A stretch of DNA of 64,000 nucleotides, from assembly GCF_963082655.1 (NCBI RefSeq), contig NC_081553.1, positions 191,707,732 to 191,771,731 on the forward strand, given 5' to 3'. Shown here piece after piece: positions 9,744 to 21,794 of this stretch. A program made the position numbers and the translations under genes. Position 1 is the first letter of the stretch. Every line of letters begins with the position of its first letter. The DNA is from Stomoxys calcitrans. Its lineage: Eukaryota > Arthropoda > Insecta > Diptera > Muscidae. Below the pieces are notes generated by a model, which ran no database searches, was not told the origin of the DNA, and saw nothing but the letters and a program-made list of their open reading frames with translations.

Positions 9744-11678
9744 TTCAGCCAGGCTAAATTTCAGTTTTCCTATATGGGAAAACCTTATTCAGCCAGGCTA
9801 AATTTCAGTTTTCCTATATGGGAAAACCTTATTCAGCCAGGCTGAATTTCAGTTTTCCTATGGGGAAAACCTTATTCAGCCAGGCTGAATTTCAGTTTTC
9901 CTATGGGGAATACCTTATTAAGCCAGGCTGAATTTCAGTTTTCCTATGGGGGAAACCTTATTCAGCCAGGCTGAATTTCAGTTTTCCTATGGGGGAAAAC
10001 CTTATTCAGCCAGGCTGAATTTCAGTTTTCCTATGGGGGAAAACCTTATTCAGCCAGGCTGAATTGCAGTTTTCCTTTTTGGGAAAACCTTATTCAGCCA
10101 GGCTGAATTGCAGTTTTCCTTTTTGGGAAAACCTTATTCAGCCAGGCTGAATTTCAGTTTTCCTTTTTGGGAAAACCTTATTCAGCCAGGCTGAATTTCA
10201 GTTTTCCTATATGGGGAAACCTTATTCAGACAGGCTGAATTTCAGTTTTCCTATATGGGAAGACCTTATTCAGCCAGGCTGAATTTCAGTTTTCCTTTTT
10301 GGGAAAACCTTATTCAGCCAGGCTGAATTTCAGTTTTCCTTTTTGGGAAAACCTTATTCAGCCAGGCTGAATTTCAGTTTTCCTTTTTGGGAAAACCTTA
10401 TTCAGCCAGGCTGAATTTCAGTTTTCCTTTTTGGGAAAACCTTATTCAGCCAGGCTGAATTTCAGTTTTCCTTTTTGGGAAAACCTTATTCAGCCAGGCT
10501 GAATTTCAGTTTTCCTTTGGGGGGAAAACCTTATTCAGCCAGGCTGAATTTCAGTTTTCCTTTGGGGGGAAAACCTTATTCAGCCAGGCTGAATTTCAGT
10601 TTTCCTTTGGGGGGAAAACCTTATTCAGCCAGGCTGAATTTCAGTTTTCCTTTGGGGGGAAAACCTTATTCAGCCAGGCTGAATTTCAGTTTTCCTTTGG
10701 GGGGAAAACCTTATTCAGCCAGGCTGAATTTCAGTTTTCCTTTGGGGGGAAAACCTTATTCAGCCAGGCTGAATTTCAGTTTTCCTTTGGGGGGAAAACC
10801 TTATTCAGCCAGGCTGAATTTCAGTTTTCCTATATGGGAAAACCTTATTCAGCCAGGCTGAATTTCAGTTTTCCTTTGGGGGGAAAACCTTATTCAGCCA
10901 GGCTGAATTTCAGTTTTCCTTTGGGGGGAAAACCTTATTCAGCCAGGCTGAATTTCAGTTTTCCTTTGGGGGGAAAACCTTATTCAGCCAGGCTGAATTT
11001 CAGTTTTCCTTTGGGGGGAAAACCTTATTCAGCCAGGCTGAATTTCAGTTTTCCTTTGGGGGGAAAACCTTATTCAGCCAGGCTGAATTTCAGTTTTCCT
11101 TTGGGGGGAAAACCTTATTCAGCCAGGCTGAATTTCAGTTTTCCTATATGGGAAAACCTTATTCAGCCAGGCTGAATTTCAGTTTTCCTATATGGGAAAA
11201 CCTTATTCAGCCAGGCTGAATTTCAGTTTTCCTATATGGGAAAACCTTATTCAGCCAGGCTGAATTTCAGTTTTCCTATGGGGAAAACCTTATTCAGCCA
11301 GGCTGAATTTCAGTTTTTCTATGGGGAAAACCTTATTCAGCCAGGCTGAATTTCAGTTTTCCTATGGGGAAAACCTTATTCAGCCAGGCTGAATTTCAGT
11401 TTTCCTATGGGGAAAACCTTATTCAGCCAGGCTGAATTTCAGTTTTCCTATGGGGAAAACCTTATTCAGCCAGGCTGAATTTCAGTTTTCCTATGGGGAA
11501 AACCTTATTCAGCCAGGCTGAATTTCAGTTTTCCTATGGGGAAAACCTTATTCAGCCAGGCTGAATTTCAGTTTTCCTATGGGGAAAACCTTATTCAGCC
11601 AGGCTGAATTTCAGTTTTCCTATGGGGAAAACCTTATTCAGCCAGGCTGAATTTCAGTTTTGGTATGGGAAAACCTTT
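9744..11678. repeat. 44/45-bp satellite array, about 43 units
   Basis: Each unit holds the palindrome TTCAGCCAGGCTGAA and a second inverted repeat GTTTTCC-loop-GGAAAAC. The loop defines sub-types: TATAT-G, TAT-GG, TTTTTG and TTTGGGG. Sub-types are clustered; between about 10510 and 11140 seven TTTGGGGGG units, one TATATGGG unit, six TTTGGGGGG units and again TATATGGG follow one another, a hint of higher-order repetition. Because 45 is divisible by three, long open frames appear (period GGKPYSARLNFSFPL), but they lack any gene context and are not considered coding. The last unit is degenerate (11655-11678) and a DINE-like element follows 5 bp later. Confidence 0.95.
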
Positions 11679-11683
11679 TAATT

Positions 11684-13175
11684 TTTATACCCTCCACCAT
11701 AAGATGGGGGGTATACTAATTTTGTCATTCTGTTTGTAACTACTCGAAATATTCGTCTGAGACCCCATAAAGTATATATATTCTTGATCGTCGCGACATT
11801 TTATGTCGATCTAGCCATGTCCGTCCGTCTGTCCGTCCGTCCGTCCGTCTGTCTGTCGAAAGCACGCTAACTTCCGAAGGAGTAAAGCTAGCCGCTTGAA
11901 ATTTTGCACAAATACTTCTTATTAGTGTAGGTCGGTTGGTATTTTAAATGGGCCATATCGGTCAATGTTTTGATATAGCTGCCATATAAACCGATCTTGG
12001 GTCTTGACTTCTTGAGCCTCTAAGGTGCGCAATCCTTATCTGATTGGAATGAAATTTTGCACGACGCGTTTTGCTATGATATCCAACAACTGTGCCAAGT
12101 ATAGTTCAAATCGGTTCATAACCTGATATAGCTGCCATATAAACCGATCTTGGGTCTTGACTTCTTGAGCCTCTAAGGTGCGCAATTCTTATCTGATTGG
12201 AATGAAATTTTGCACGACGCGTTTTGCTATGATATCCAACAACTGTGCCAAGTATAGTTCAAATCGGTCCATAACCTGAAATAGCTGCCATATAAACCGA
12301 TCTTGGGTCTTGACTTCTTGAGCCTCTAGAGTGCGCAATTCTTATCCGATTGGAATGGAATTTCGCACGACGTGTTTTGTTATGATAGCCAACAACTGTG
12401 CCAAGTATGGTTTAAATCGGTCCATAACCTGATATAGCTGCCAAATAAACCGATCTTGGGTCTTGACTTCTTGAGCCTCTAGAGGGCACAATTCTTATCC
12501 GATTTGAATGAATTTTTGCACGAAGTATTTCGTTATGATATCCAACAACTGTGCCAAGTATGGTTCAAATCGGTTCATAACCTGATATAGCTGTCATATA
12601 AACAGATCTGGGGATTTGACTTCTTGAGCTTCTAGAGGGCGCAATTCCTATCCGATTTGGCTGAAATTTTGCATGACGTATTTCATTTTTACTTTCAACA
12701 ACTGTGTCAAATAAGGTTCAAATCGGTTCATAACCTGATATAGCTGCCATATAAACCGATCTGGGATCTTGACTTCTTGACCCCTAGAGGTCGCAATTAT
12801 TATCCGATATGCCTGAAATTTTGTACGACGGATCCTCTCATGACCATCAACAAACGTGTTTATTATGGTCTGAATCGGTCTATAGCCCGATACAGATCCC
12901 ATATAAATCGTTCTCTCTATTTTACTTCGTGAGCCCGCAAAAAGACGCAATTCTTATTCGAATTGGCTGACATTTTACACAGGTCTCCAACATATAATTT
13001 AATTGTGGTCCGAACCGGACCATATCTTCATACCGTTTTAATAGCAGAGCAACTCTTTTCTTATATCCTTTTTTGCCTAAGAAGAGATGCCGGGAAAAGA
13101 ACTCGACAAATGCGATCCATGGTGGAGGGTATATAAGATTCGGCCCGGCCGAACTTAGCACGCTTTTACTTGTTT
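11684..13175 (-). mobile_element. DINE-1-like interspersed repeat, full length
   Basis: It starts with TATACCCTCCACCATAAGAT and ends with GATTCGGCCCGGCCGAAC then TTTTACTTGTTTT. The (CCGT/CTGT)n spacer is at 11818-11860. The core has seven units; the units at about 11990-12130 and 12130-12300 are almost identical, suggesting recent unit duplication. Confidence 0.9.
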
Positions 13176-14679
13176 TTAAGTTGTATAGAATTCTGACTCT
13201 TAGAAATATTTATCGCCCACTGTCCTAAAGTTCTCTGTTGAGTGTGGGACTGTTTAAAAAGTTGCAAGTATAGCAACGTCATCAGCCTTATTCTCCTTCT
13301 CATCATCATCATCAACAGCAACAACTGGCCCCATTATCCAATTCAATATCAGGGAACACCAAATACACCGAACTGAAACAAAAAAAAAGAGGAAAACAAC
13401 TCTTGCCTTAAATCTTAAATGTTCCTATAGTTCCGAAACAAAATGCTCGCAAGAAGTTTCAACTGTGGCCAGCAGACAAGCAAGGATCTTAGTTTGCATT
13501 GGGTGGAGTTGCAGTAGTTGGCAAACGATGGGATTTCTGGAGTTTTTTTTTTTGCCAGGGTAGATGTTTGATTGTTGTTATTGTTGTGGCTGTTTTTGGG
13601 ATTTTGCGGCAGTTTGGGGAAACTTAACTTATTGGATTGCATTAAAAGCACTAATTAATTGGAACAAAATAAAATGGCTTAAAACGTTTTATTTTCGCAG
13701 CATCGCCAATGACCACGCAGCCTCTTTTTGCATTGACCATTGCAGGCGATGCCAATGGCAATGATGACGCTTCAACGCTTTTCGCTCCTTGTTTGGTCCT
13801 CTTCCCAGGGAAGATTACAAAGTTTAGATAAATTTTAACTTACAAGCTGCTGCTGCTGTTCCCCAAAGGTCATTTAATGAAGCAACGCCACAGACCACAA
13901 GGAATAAACTAAACAGCTTACAAAACAAGAAAAAACAAAGCGGCCATCTCAGGCAGACACCATAGGGCCAAAAAGAAGAAGAAAAAAAAATGAGAATGAG
14001 AAAAAACTAAGCCTCCCAAAACGAAATCGAATTAGATTCTTGTCATTTTATCCCACACGCCCTCAGATGTCATTCTACCACACAAATTTGGAAAAAAAAT
14101 TTTTTCGAAAAAAAACTTTAGGAAAAAGTCTAATTTAAGGTTCGTTGTAAAAGCAAATGACATACCTACGAGTACTTTGAGTAACTTGGGATCAAAAGTC
14201 TGTCCGTATGACTGTCTGTCCCTCCTAGGGGATGGGTATTTGTGGCTTTTTTTCTCATATGAGTTCATGATCTATTATTTGAAATTTTTGAAAGCAAAGT
14301 GCTCTTCATAAATCATTCATAAGCAAGTAAATTTTAACACTTACATGAGATGAGACATATGAGACATTCCCTTCGAGAAAAGAAAGCAAAATAAAATTTC
14401 GGTTAATTTAATTTTAAAGCAGAAAATTACTGTGGCAAACGGAGCAATGTTAAGAATGGAAATAGCCGACTGAGCAGTACCCCAGTCCCAGCAGTGGCTG
14501 AGTTATATTCCAGGAAGACCTTAAAGGTTTTTCTTAATATCTGTTAGATATAGTGAGCTCATGTAAAAGGATAGCGTTCCACATTAAAACTTCAAAAGTA
14601 TGGGTGTCGGGTCAGTAACCTTACCTTGTAAGAATGCCTCAAGTTTTTGAAACATTGAAAGAAATGAAACAAGTTCTGT
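13176..14679. other. Unique DNA, no gene seen
   Basis: No exon or repeat family recognised. Short simple-sequence stretches occur: CAT/CAA triplets at 13296-13332, TGTTGT at 13570-13600, and GCT triplets at 13851-13865. Open frames here are short and have no recognisable product. Confidence 0.6.
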
Positions 14680-14868
14680 TTTGAAAGAGTGTAGCGTGAT
14701 TTCAACAGACGGACGGACATGGCTATATCGTCTTAGATTTTTACGACGATCAATAATATATTCGTATATATGATTTATAGGGTCGGAAATGAATTTTCGA
14801 TGTGTTGCAAACAGAATGACAAAATGTATATACTTCCATCCTTCGATAGTTGGTATAAAAACGACCAA
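14680..14868 (+). mobile_element. DINE-1-like 3' end remnant
   Basis: Only the last part of the family is present: GATTTCAACAGACGGACGGA then CATGGCTATATCGTC, and the end GATAGTTGGTATAAAAA. The usual GGTGGAGGG block has decayed. Confidence 0.7.
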
Positions 14869-15067
14869 CTTTAATGTTTACAAGCCCTGCAAACGAATCT
14901 GATTATCGAATCTGCAAATATAATATCAGGACTCTCTTTAAAAAAGGCCCAGTATACCTATTGGCGGATGTATTAGGACTGTACAAGGTCGGAATTGTCA
15001 TCTTTCAGAAAGTGAAAAGGACTAGGAAAGGCAAAACATCAGCATTGAAGGCTGACTCATTGTTATT

Positions 15068-16125
15068 ATACCCACCACCATAGGATGGGGGTATACTAAT
15101 CTAGTCATTGCGTTTGTAACACCTCGAAATATTCGTCCAAGAACCCATAAAGTGTATATATTCTTGATCGTCTAAACGTTCGTCCGCCCTTCCGTCCGAC
15201 CTTCCGTCCGACCTTCCGTCCGACCTTCCGTCCGACCTTCCGTCCGACCTTCCATCCGACCTTCCGTCCGACCTTCCCTCCATCCGACCTTCCGTCCGTC
15301 CGACCTTCCGTCCGTCCGACCTTCCGTCCGTCCGACCTTCCGTCCGTCCGACCTTCCGTCCGTCCGACCTTCCGTCCGTCCGACCTTCCGTCCGTCCGAC
15401 CTTCCGTCCGTTCGACCTTCCGTCCGTCCGACCTTCCATCCGTCCGACCTTCCATCCGTCCGACCTTCCATCCGTCCGACCTTCCGTCCGTCCGACCTTC
15501 CGAAATCACGATAGCGGTCGAACGCATGAAGCTAGCCGCTTGAAACTTTGCACAGATACTTAATATTGATATAGGTCACTGGGGATTGCGAATGGGCCAT
15601 ATACATTCAGATTTAGATATAGCTCCCATATAAACCAATCTCCCGATGTGACTTCTTGAGTCCTTACAAGTCGCAATTTTTGTCCGATGTGTTAGAAATT
15701 TTGCATGTGGTGTTCCGTTATGACTTCCAACAACTGTGCCAAGTACGGTCCAAATCGGTCAATAACCTGTTATAGCTCCCATATAAACCGATCTCCCGGT
15801 TTGACTTCTTCAGCCCTTACAAGCCGCAATTTTTGTCCGATTTGGCTAAAATTGAGCATGGTGTGTTCTGACATGACTTCCAACAACTGTGCCTAGTTCG
15901 GTCCAAATCGGTCTATAACCTGATATAGCTCCCATATAAACCGACCTCCCGATTTGACTTCTAGAGCCCTTACAGGCCTCAATTTTTGACCGATTTGGCT
16001 GAAATTTTGCATTAAGTGTTACAACTTTCAATTACTGTGCCAAATACGATCCAAATAAGTTTATAATCTGATATACAATAGCTCTCATATAAATCGGTCT
16101 CTCGATCATCCTTGTTCAGTGCCTA
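15068..16125 (-). mobile_element. DINE-1-like repeat with expanded minisatellite
   Basis: The 3' terminus CCACCACCATAGGATGGGGG is at 15073. Core units follow from about 15600 to 16110 and the 5' end is missing: sequence becomes unrelated after TCGATCATCCTTGTTC near 16120. That boundary motif (GATGATCGAGAGATCGG in the other orientation) also marks the 5' region of the copies at 5652 and 30490. Confidence 0.85.
15176..15503. repeat. 12/16-bp minisatellite inside a DINE-like repeat
   Basis: Units CGTCCGACCTTC (12 bp) dominate 15193-15290 and CGTCCGTCCGACCTTC (16 bp) dominate 15290-15500. It replaces the short GTCC microsatellite found at the same place in other copies, so it is a local expansion. 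The open frames rich in EGRTDGRSDG read from the minus strand are artefacts of the repeat. Confidence 0.9.
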
Positions 16126-16754
16126 GCGCTGTCTTGACTATGACAAAAATATCGTGCTAAGTGATGTGAATGTCAAAATGGGAGCAGCAATCGCGAACTT
16201 ATCTTCCATGAGAAAACAATAGCAAGAACAAAAGAGTCTGCAGCTGCAAAAAACATGGCAGTTAGTAGTACCAGGATTCAAAATCTGTTCATTAACGAGG
16301 TCAAATGATTGTTCCCCAGGTCCAACTGATTAATCACTTTGTGATAGTTGGAAGCCACAGTGGGATAAAATCGAAAAAAAACTGAACGGGCAGAGATATC
16401 ATTGCGATATTTTAAATGGTTAGATCTGAGGTGTTAGCAAGATTGTATGCAAAAATAAAAGGCCCTAGGATGTCCCTAAATTTGTTCACTTCGGTATTTT
16501 GAAAATATGTATCCAGTGGAAAATGTGTTATCATCAGAATTCTCAACATGTCCCTCATTGACTTTGCTCTCACTCCCATGTAGTCTATAACGTTTCAGAT
16601 TGGACATAGTTTTAAAGAGAAACTTTTTTCATCTAAACTATGAAGCCGGCATATGGACCGAACAAAGTCTCACCGATTAAGGGGCTGCCCCGTCTGCCAT
16701 CCCAGATCATTGCAGAAGTTCAAATTTACTCGGTGCTCGACATACCTTAGAGAG
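16126..16754. other. Mostly unassigned, with a short LINE relic
   Basis: The segment CTCTCACTCCCATGTAGTCT near 16567-16590 matches the LINE copy C stretch near 62190-62225 (CTCTCACTCCCATGTCGTCT), so at least 16530-16600 is LINE family 1 debris. Nothing else could be assigned. Confidence 0.45.
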
Positions 16755-17400
16755 CTCAGTTGTTGTTGTTTTTGTTGTAGCCACATTTGCATGTCGAGGT
16801 GTCGAATCTCGTCAAGCTGTTTTAGACGTGCAAGCTAGTTCCGATCTATACGACCGATCGCCTCGAAAATACGATGGCCATTGGTTATATAAAGGCGCCA
16901 ATAATTCGCCGTGTTATATCGAGCATCATAGGCTCTCCACTCGATACTGTTGATTGCCCGCGACTGCAATAGCAGCTACTCCGTATGAACCATTCCACTA
17001 TCCGCAACTAGTGGATGCACCCGGTAGCTCCCAGTTAAGCTTCTTGTGATAGCGAAAAACACCAAAAGTTCCAGCCTGTGTGATGCTTATAGTTATCTTG
17101 TGCCGGGAGCTCAGTGAAGAGAAGAGGTGTTGACCCATAATCCTACGCTTTCTCCTGTCATCTCATGGCATTGGAAAAGCAGATGCTAAACCGTCTCCAA
17201 TTTCTCTTCATGCCCACAGACTCGGCAGAAATCCTATCTTCCCGTGCCTACGCCATGTCAGCGACCTGACAATACAAGGTCACACTTCCTCTGCTCGAGA
17301 ACAATCGACATCCTCGTTTCGGAGAAACTTTGCCACAGGGCCTTGGCAGCTCTGCAGCCCATGCCCAGCATTAATTGGGGAAAACCACAGCTTAATATTT
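16755..17400 (-). mobile_element. LINE 3' end with (CAA)n tail (family 5)
   Basis: On the minus strand a zinc-knuckle peptide FCRVCGHEEKLETV-stop-HLLFQCHEM lies near 17230-17160, as at the C-terminus of LINE ORF2 proteins. A 3' UTR follows and ends AAATGTGGCTACAACAAAAA and further CAA units at about 16790-16757. A second copy of the same 3' UTR and tail is at 44380-44730 (+). The coding part has an in-frame stop and is dead. Confidence 0.7.
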
Positions 17401-17465
17401 GTTTTTGATGTTCTCGCTAGGATTCGAGCCTAGGCCTTCAGCGTCATATGCGGACATCCCAATCA
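17401..17465 (-). mobile_element. SINE head fragment
   Basis: The reverse of the SINE head is recognisable: CTCGCTAGGATTCGAGCCTA (decayed B box) then TTCAGCGTCATATGCGGACA. The A box is lost after 17455. Confidence 0.7.
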
Positions 17466-18275
17466 GCATCCCAATTAACTGCGGTTTTTTTACAATTTGC
17501 TCTTTCATAAAGTCTAGGGACTTCTTTCTTAATTCTGTGAGTCTTCCGGTCATTTAGGGGTTTTCTTGGGCTGACTTCTTTTCCCGAAGAGGACAACTAC
17601 AACTTCGAAATACCCCTCTATTGTATTTGTTATCCTGTTGACATTGTCGTTGATGTCTTCTCTGCTTGGTTAAAGTATTTGCGCAAGACTTTCTTTGAGT
17701 AGTCTTCCAAATTCCACCTAATTACGGAAGTTTATCGGATTCGGCGCTGGCCGAACTATTCTAAAGGTAATGATCAGAGAAGGAGTGTGGAAACTTTCCC
17801 ATCCAGAACCCCATTGATGTGATTTTCCGAACGGATTGTCACTAAGTTTCGAGGTGTCTCCCACCACTTGATCTTTCCATAGGGCTTTTTTTCGCTTCTT
17901 CATCCATTCTGACAATATGCTATGGTTCTTCCAGTCTCAAAGAACCCGGTTCACCCGGTACAGGTCTAGGGATTGTATCAGTGTGTTGGTCCTCACATTG
18001 GTAAAAGTTCCCTCGATGTCAATGCATAACGCCAATGTGTACGTCTCGGCATAGAAGGATTCTTCTATTTTATATACAATCGTGTGCAAGGATTATAGGT
18101 CTTTAGTGCCACAAAAATGGCCTGGCTTTGGTATAAACACCACTATGGCCTTCCACCAGGCTTATACGCAAGTCCCAAACACGCTGTGAATGCAGCGGCC
18201 TGATGCCAAGTTGAAAGCTCCCCAAGGATTGTCAACCACAAATTCTGTAAGGATGAGCCCTCAATCAATCCCATT
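17466..18275 (-). pseudogene. Decayed LINE endonuclease-RT region
   Basis: The minus-strand peptide at 17915-17718 ends with APNPINFRN, typical of the segment linking AP endonuclease and RT in LINE family 1-like ORF2. At 18270-17950 fragments such as LSTWHQAAAFTACLGLAYKP and FFETGRTIAYC match the RT N-terminal region seen in copy C (FTACLELAF, GFLETG). Several stops and frame changes are present, so it is a relic. Confidence 0.65.
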
Positions 18276-20085
18276 ATTCACAAGTGAAACTAGAGTTTTT
18301 TTTTAAAAATTTCCATCTAACTGTTATTTTTCCATGGAATATTCCATATAGTCGGCTAAGCTTCAATCCATCAAGAACATCATCGTCATTGCCAGTTGAC
18401 AAATTGCTACTGTCACAACTTATCATTTGTCGTCAATACATGCCGAAAGACGTACAGAGGGACAGACAGACGAACGGGCATTAGAAATATCAGAAAGATC
18501 GACTACAAAAGGCCCAAGCTCTATGCCACAGGTTAGGGAGTGACAAAGACAGCCCCCAAATGGTTGGGCTGTCATCTATGAGTTGGCTTTTTTCTTGAAT
18601 CAGATAGATGTGCCATATTAAATGTGTTTAGACACATACTCAAGGAGAGTCTGAATGCTTGTTGGCTTCACAGCACCATGACAAGATGTACAACAAATCA
18701 TGTATTCAATAATTTAGGTGCGTCAGCCATACAAAGAGCAAAAAAAAAATGTGTACGAGTGGTTTGTGATACCCCTTTGATTTGTGTTATGGCATTGTGC
18801 ACGCGCACGCGCAACTCCTTGTTTTGCTTCTGTTGTTGCATTGCCAGCTAGCTTTTGTATAATGGAAAATGTCTGCTACTTATCACTTGTCTTACACAGC
18901 CCCAGCCATATGAGACAGATGAGTGAAGCAAGCTGGTGACAACTTTTATCATTTGTTGTATCTGCGAAAAGACATTGACTTTTGGTAATTGGAAAACATT
19001 TAAAAATCATTCATCCATATTTTGTTCGATGTCATTGTTGTGTCAGAAGAATACACAAGGTTGGCAAATGGGAGGGATTTTTCATGGGAGGACTGGGGAA
19101 GGGGGTTAGGGGAATTATAATGCAGAGGAACTTTGGCTTAGATGAATTATGAATTATAACGCTTATATACATCAAATATGGCAATACAGGTTGGATTATG
19201 AAGTTCATAGTCTTTTTTGAAAAAATACAAAAGACTTAAGAAACAAACTTCAGAAAAGCATCTTCCATTTTCAATACAAAAATTCAAACCTTAGCCTTCC
19301 TAGTGGAAGTAAGCACCAACAATATCTCTTTCTTAACATTCTCTGTATATTGGAAGCACAAAAAAAAGCCGGAAGTTATAAATATTCCATATCAAAATAT
19401 TTTCCTAACGGAAAGCAAAGCAAAGCTCTCGAAAAGCTAACACAACCTTGCTAAAGACACCATCCAGCAACACCAAATAACAAACATTGACTAATTAATA
19501 CGTACATTTCTTTTTTCTAAATTTCTGGGGCACTCCAACCAACTTACTTGCATAGCTCAAATCTAGGGATATTCTAAATATACCACATTGTGCTCAGGAG
19601 GACAAACATTGGAAAAATAAAACTGAAATCAAATTTGTTTACTTCGATAATTCACACCGCGTGTGTTTGTTCTAGTCTTTTCTGGTCTTTGGTTTATTTA
19701 TTTGAGCATGAGAGAACTAGACCAGGTTATACTACCGGCCATACAACAGCCACAAACCTATGTTGAAGAGGGGGGGTAGACTGAAGGGGACAAGGGCAAT
19801 GATGATAAACAGGAAAAAAAAATAAGACAAATTAGTTCAGAGTCAGCATGAAATTGTAACTGCAGTTAGATGTAGTGTTTACTTGGTAGCTAAAGAGGTA
19901 CTAGAGTGCATCATTAGAGTAGACCGCCTCACGTGATTGGAGTTTCTTATGCCCTTCACCACTATCTTCAATGGGGCGAAAGCCACAATAGCATCACAGG
20001 ACGGGGGAAACTCAAAGACTGAAAGGGGAGCTGAAAAGAGTTCAGAACAAATGCAGAATGGAATTCTACAGCTCCGGGAAACATA
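18276..20085. other. Unique DNA, no gene seen
   Basis: No coding exon recognised on either strand. A CAAAAGACTTAAG motif at 19228-19240 recurs elsewhere in the window. The stretch is probably intron or intergenic DNA. Confidence 0.55.
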
Positions 20086-20322
20086 TTGGGTTGCCCAAAA
20101 AGTAATTGCGGATTTTTCATATAGTCGGCGTTGACAAATTTTTTCACAGCTTGTGACTCGGTAATTGCATTCTTTCTTCTGTCAGTTATCAGCTGTTACT
20201 TTTAGCTTGCTTTAGAAAAAAAGTGTAAAAAAAGTATATTTGATTAAAGTTCATTATAATTTTTATTAAAAATGCATTTACTTTCTTTTAAAAAATCCGC
20301 AATTACTTTTTGGGCAACCCAA
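20086..20322 (+). mobile_element. Mariner-type MITE, copy 1
   Basis: This 237-bp element has inverted ends TTGGGTTGCCCAAAAAGTAA (left) and the reverse complement (right) and is flanked by TA on both sides. The ends resemble those of mariner elements (AAAAGTAATTGCGG core). It has no coding capacity. Orientation is opposite to the other six copies in this window (GGATTTTTCATATAGTCGGC comes first here). Confidence 0.93.
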
Positions 20323-20364
20323 TACATCCGAGGCCTCTATGCTGCGGAAGATCGTAAGCTCCAC

Positions 20365-20955
20365 ACCAATTCCAAATACAAATGTGACCATGAACATTCC
20401 ATTAAAGAACAAGGGGCAAATTTCTCACATATCAATGAGTGCAGTCCGATTCAAGTTTAAGCTAAATGATAAGGGGTCTCCTTTTTTGCTGCCGATACCT
20501 CTTTTGGGGAGAAGTTTTTATATGGCTGCCATACTATTATTTCAAATGGCATAGTTCCTCACAAATGTCGCTAGCATTAGGAGGGAAAAACCACCGCTGC
20601 AAAATTGTCTCGGATGTTGTCGCCAGGATTGAAACCCAGGTTTCAGCGGCTTCACTTGATGATTTCAAAAATTGCAAACAGGGGCAAATTTCTCACATAT
20701 CAATGAGTGCAGTCCGATTCAAGTTAAAGCTCAATGATAAGGGACCTCCTTTTTATAGCCGAGTCCGAACGGCGAGCCGCAGTGCGACACCTCTTTGGAG
20801 AGAAGTTTTACATGGCATAGTACCTCACAAATGTCGCCAGCATTAGGAGGGGAAAACCACCGCTGAAAAATTTTTCTGATGATCTCGCCAGGATTCGAAC
20901 CCAGGCGTTCAGCGTCATAGGCGGACATGCTAACCTCTGCGCTACGGTGGCCTCC
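20365..20955 (-). mobile_element. SINE, internally duplicated
   Basis: Reading leftward from 20955: head with GGAGGCCACCGTAGCGCAGA, B box GGTTCGAATCC near 20895, then the body. The tail-side segment (CACATATCAATGAGTGCAGT to TTTAAGCTAAATGATAAGGG) occurs twice, at about 20400-20560 and 20685-20800. Either two SINEs inserted next to each other and one lost its head, or the tail was duplicated. Confidence 0.85.
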
Positions 20956-21263
20956 TTCACTGATATGAATTCTTTGGAGATTGTTGAGAAAATTATGTCT
21001 GAATCAAGAATTCTTTGGACGATCGAAAGTTTTGACTCCTTTAAATCGCCAGGCATTGGAAACCGGTAATAGTGGCAACCTGCACTACGATGGCCACCTT
21101 AGGAGTGATCTTGGACAGGAAATTGAACAGGAAGTGACACCTTCGGTATCCTACCGAGAAAACCCATAGATATGGGGCACTATGAAGACGGTGCGTGAGC
21201 TCGTAATAGGGCCTGCATCCGAGGATAGTTCACTGGCCCTATAGAAGCGTAATTAGATTAATA

Positions 21264-21493
21264 TTGGGTTGCCCAAAAAGTAATTGCGGATTTTTTAAAA
21301 GAAAGTAAATGCATTTTTAATTGAATGAACTTTAATCAAATATACTTTTTTTACACTTTTTTTCTAAAGCAAGCTAAAAGTAACAGCTGATAGCTGACAG
21401 AAGAAAGAATGCAATTACAGAGTCACAAGCTGTGAAAAAATTTGTCAACGCCGACTATATGAAAAATCCGCAATTACTTTTTGGGCAACCCAA
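21264..21493 (-). mobile_element. Mariner-type MITE, copy 2, inside LINE copy D
   Basis: The TIRs are intact and the flanks are TA. It splits the LINE peptide RSVIRP-ILTYAS at ATTA/TTAC, and the undisturbed order is visible in LINE copies A and B. Length 230 bp. Confidence 0.92.
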
Positions 21494-21794
21494 TACTTAC
21501 CTACGCCTCAGCGGGTTGATGGACTGCAATGGCGAAAAAAAGTGCACAATTCAACAGGTTCCGAGAACATGTTCTCCTTGGTCCAGGCGGGACGATGATA
21601 TCCAAACCATAGACATAAAGACTAAGTGTGAAACAGTCACTGCGGCTATGAGGCTTAAGGCGATGGGAGAATGGATAAAGGAAAGGAGAAGGTCATACCA
21701 TCGCGGTAGAATCTAGGCGACGATAGGAAAACTGCATGGAATGGAAGAGGTTTCGGATCGGAAACCGGAGACGACAGATGACGGAACTCTGATA

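Noticed and set aside
10475..11175. Two open frames of 113-128 codons with a perfect 15-residue period
   Set aside because: They arise because the satellite unit is 45 bp. No splice sites or gene context; frames break where 44-bp units occur.
9744..11678. CRISPR-like array
   Set aside because: No unique spacers: units are contiguous and nearly identical, and the genome is eukaryotic.
15101..15527. Overlapping minus-strand frames rich in EGRTDGRSDG
   Set aside because: Translation of a 12/16-bp minisatellite in three frames; no evidence of a gene.
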